Below, piece after piece: positions 4,695-5,636 of a DNA stretch of 5,636 nucleotides. Source of the stretch: Candidatus Delongbacteria bacterium (GTDB taxonomy: Bacteria; Delongbacteria; UBA4055); the NCBI GenBank assembly GCA_027858795.1, contig JAQICF010000151.1, positions 1 to 5,636 of the forward strand, given 5' to 3'. The notes beneath the pieces were generated by a model. That model saw only the letters and a list, made by a program, of their open reading frames with translations, was not told the origin of the DNA and searched no databases. The translations under genes were made by a program, and so were the position numbers. The first letter of the stretch is position 1. Each line of letters starts with the position of its first letter.

Positions 4695-5636
4695 TTAAGA
4701 ACATTTAGAATACCCACAGCTTAGACATGTCATACACCCTTCCTGCATGATCAATCCACCATTGCATTTAGGACAGATCGCTCCACCTTTTACGGCAGAA
4801 TTCTTCGGCTTATCACCCTTTTGAGTTTCAGCCTTATCACCATAGTATCTTTTCAAAATCTTACCAATTGCATCAGGCATTGAAAGAATTTGCTCTCCAT
4901 TATGCCAAACAGGTGCTGGTCCGCTTATACCAATAAGCTGCTTTTCTATGACATTAATATCAACACCTGACCTTAATGACAATGAGACCATCCGACTGAT
5001 CGCTTCACTCATAGCGGCTGCATTTCCACCAGCTTTACCTATAGACGCAAATACTTCAAAAGGTTTCCCTTCATTGGTATTAACCGTAACGTACATAACT
5101 CCTTCACCGGTATTGACCTTGTAAGTTTTACCTTCCATTACATCAGGTCTGCCCATTGGCTTATATCCGTTTTCTTTAGCTTCTGCTTTTCTATCTTCAT
5201 TTGTTTTAGTACCACTATTTAATACCTGATAAGGACGACATCCGTCTCTATAAACTGTTATACCTTTACACGCTGATTCGTATGCTTGAAGATATGCATC
5301 CTTGATTTCTTCTTTTGTTGCTGTATTATCAAAATTAACTGTCTTACTTATTGAACTATCAACATATTCTTGAAAACCTGATTGCATCGCAACATGGTAG
5401 TAAGGTGAAATTTCCTGTGAAGTTACAAATATATTTTTTAAGTCTTGAGGAATCTCATCAATATTCTCTAATCTTCCAACTTCTGATATCTTTTCCATAA
5501 GTTCTTCTGTATAAATTCCTCTGTCAACTAATGCTTCTTTTAAAATTGGGTTTACATAAAGAAATTTATTATCATCCATAACTTGCTTCACGTATACTAA
5601 TGCAAAATTAGGCTCAATACCACCGGAAGTTTCTGC
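4695..5636 (-). CDS. nrdJ: Coenzyme-B12-dependent (class II) ribonucleotide reductase, C-terminal part
   Basis: Partial gene, open to the right edge. The visible 313 residues are the C-terminal part of a vitamin-B12-dependent ribonucleoside-diphosphate reductase, which makes deoxyribonucleotides with adenosylcobalamin as radical source and needs neither oxygen nor a small subunit. TSGGIEPNFAL (3-13) and the SISKTVNF segment (95-102) belong to the catalytic barrel, and GITVYRDG (125-132) closes it. A TSCPD-type domain follows at about 163-255 (RPDVMEGKTYKV, PFEVFASIGKAGG, LSLRSGVD, PDAIGKIL). The protein ends in a Cys-rich tail (Cys288, 291, 301, 304, 307, 312; CPKC...CMTCLSCGYSKCS), thought to act as a zinc-binding and/or redox-shuttling tail. 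The GTG at 5591 is internal, not a start: 15 upstream codons read straight on in family sequence. In the TSCPD domain the positions often filled by Cys (GI-x-CP and SCPD) read GISGP and SMPD. The gene ends in its own strong terminator. Confidence 0.95.
   Translation of the reverse strand, partial: AETSGGIEPNFALVYVKQVMDDNKFLYVNPILKEALVDRGIYTEELMEKISEVGRLENIDEIPQDLKNIFVTSQEISPYYHVAMQSGFQEYVDSSISKTVNFDNTATKEEIKDAYLQAYESACKGITVYRDGCRPYQVLNSGTKTNEDRKAEAKENGYKPMGRPDVMEGKTYKVNTGEGVMYVTVNTNEGKPFEVFASIGKAGGNAAAMSEAISRMVSLSLRSGVDINVIEKQLIGISGPAPVWHNGEQILSMPDAIGKILKRYYGDKAETQKGDKPKNSAVKGGAICPKCNGGLIMQEGCMTCLSCGYSKCS

Noticed and set aside
5589..5591. GTG as the start of the reductase gene.
   Set aside because: Fifteen upstream codons continue in frame with recognisable family sequence (TSGGIEPNFAL), so the gene runs off the right edge and this codon is internal.

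Overview
The window is a low-GC (roughly one-third G+C by eye) bacterial chromosomal segment. Every supportable gene lies on the minus strand, so transcription runs from right to left. Clear AGGAG/GAGGTG Shine-Dalgarno sites, sigma70-like promoters, three predicted lipoproteins and a FecR-domain protein beside LPP20-family proteins suggest a diderm bacterium. The coenzyme-B12-dependent ribonucleotide reductase fits an anaerobe or facultative anaerobe. Lineage cannot be fixed from the sequence alone. A member of the FCB-associated candidate phyla (Delongbacteria- or Cloacimonadota-like) or a spirochaete relative is a guess.

There are three apparent transcription units. (1) At the right edge, 4695-5636 is the 3' part of nrdJ, the class II ribonucleotide reductase. 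It is open through the window edge, so its real start lies outside. Its 3' untranslated region holds hairpins and ends in a strong intrinsic terminator at 4541-4573. (2) A good promoter at 4508-4536, directly behind that terminator, appears to drive a small coiled-coil lipoprotein (4152-4469), a family-4-type glycosyltransferase that stops after its N-terminal domain (3464-4132), and an exported MsrB-MsrA methionine sulfoxide reductase fusion (2459-3385). The MsrBA start is best placed at an ATG at 3385 with a strong ribosome binding site. A weak terminator candidate follows. (3) A promoter with a perfect TTGACA box (2345-2373) precedes a three-gene envelope operon: a FecR-domain lipoprotein (1287-2300), a secreted LPP20-family protein (436-1248), and a second LPP20-family protein that is itself a lipoprotein. 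This last gene runs from 422 off the left edge, with its stop outside the window.

Unit 3 is the least explained part. The two LPP20 genes are tandem paralogs: 56 of 69 residues are identical over the part visible in both. They have different export signals, and the second has a Pro/Glu/Lys-rich spacer. A FecR-domain lipoprotein with a very acidic linker leads the operon. Together they look like a cell-envelope module of unknown job. Unit 2 combines envelope protein repair (exported MsrBA) with a truncated glycosyltransferase that is probably decayed. No mobile elements, tRNAs, rRNAs or CRISPR arrays were seen, and no gene-free stretch exceeds 300 bases.
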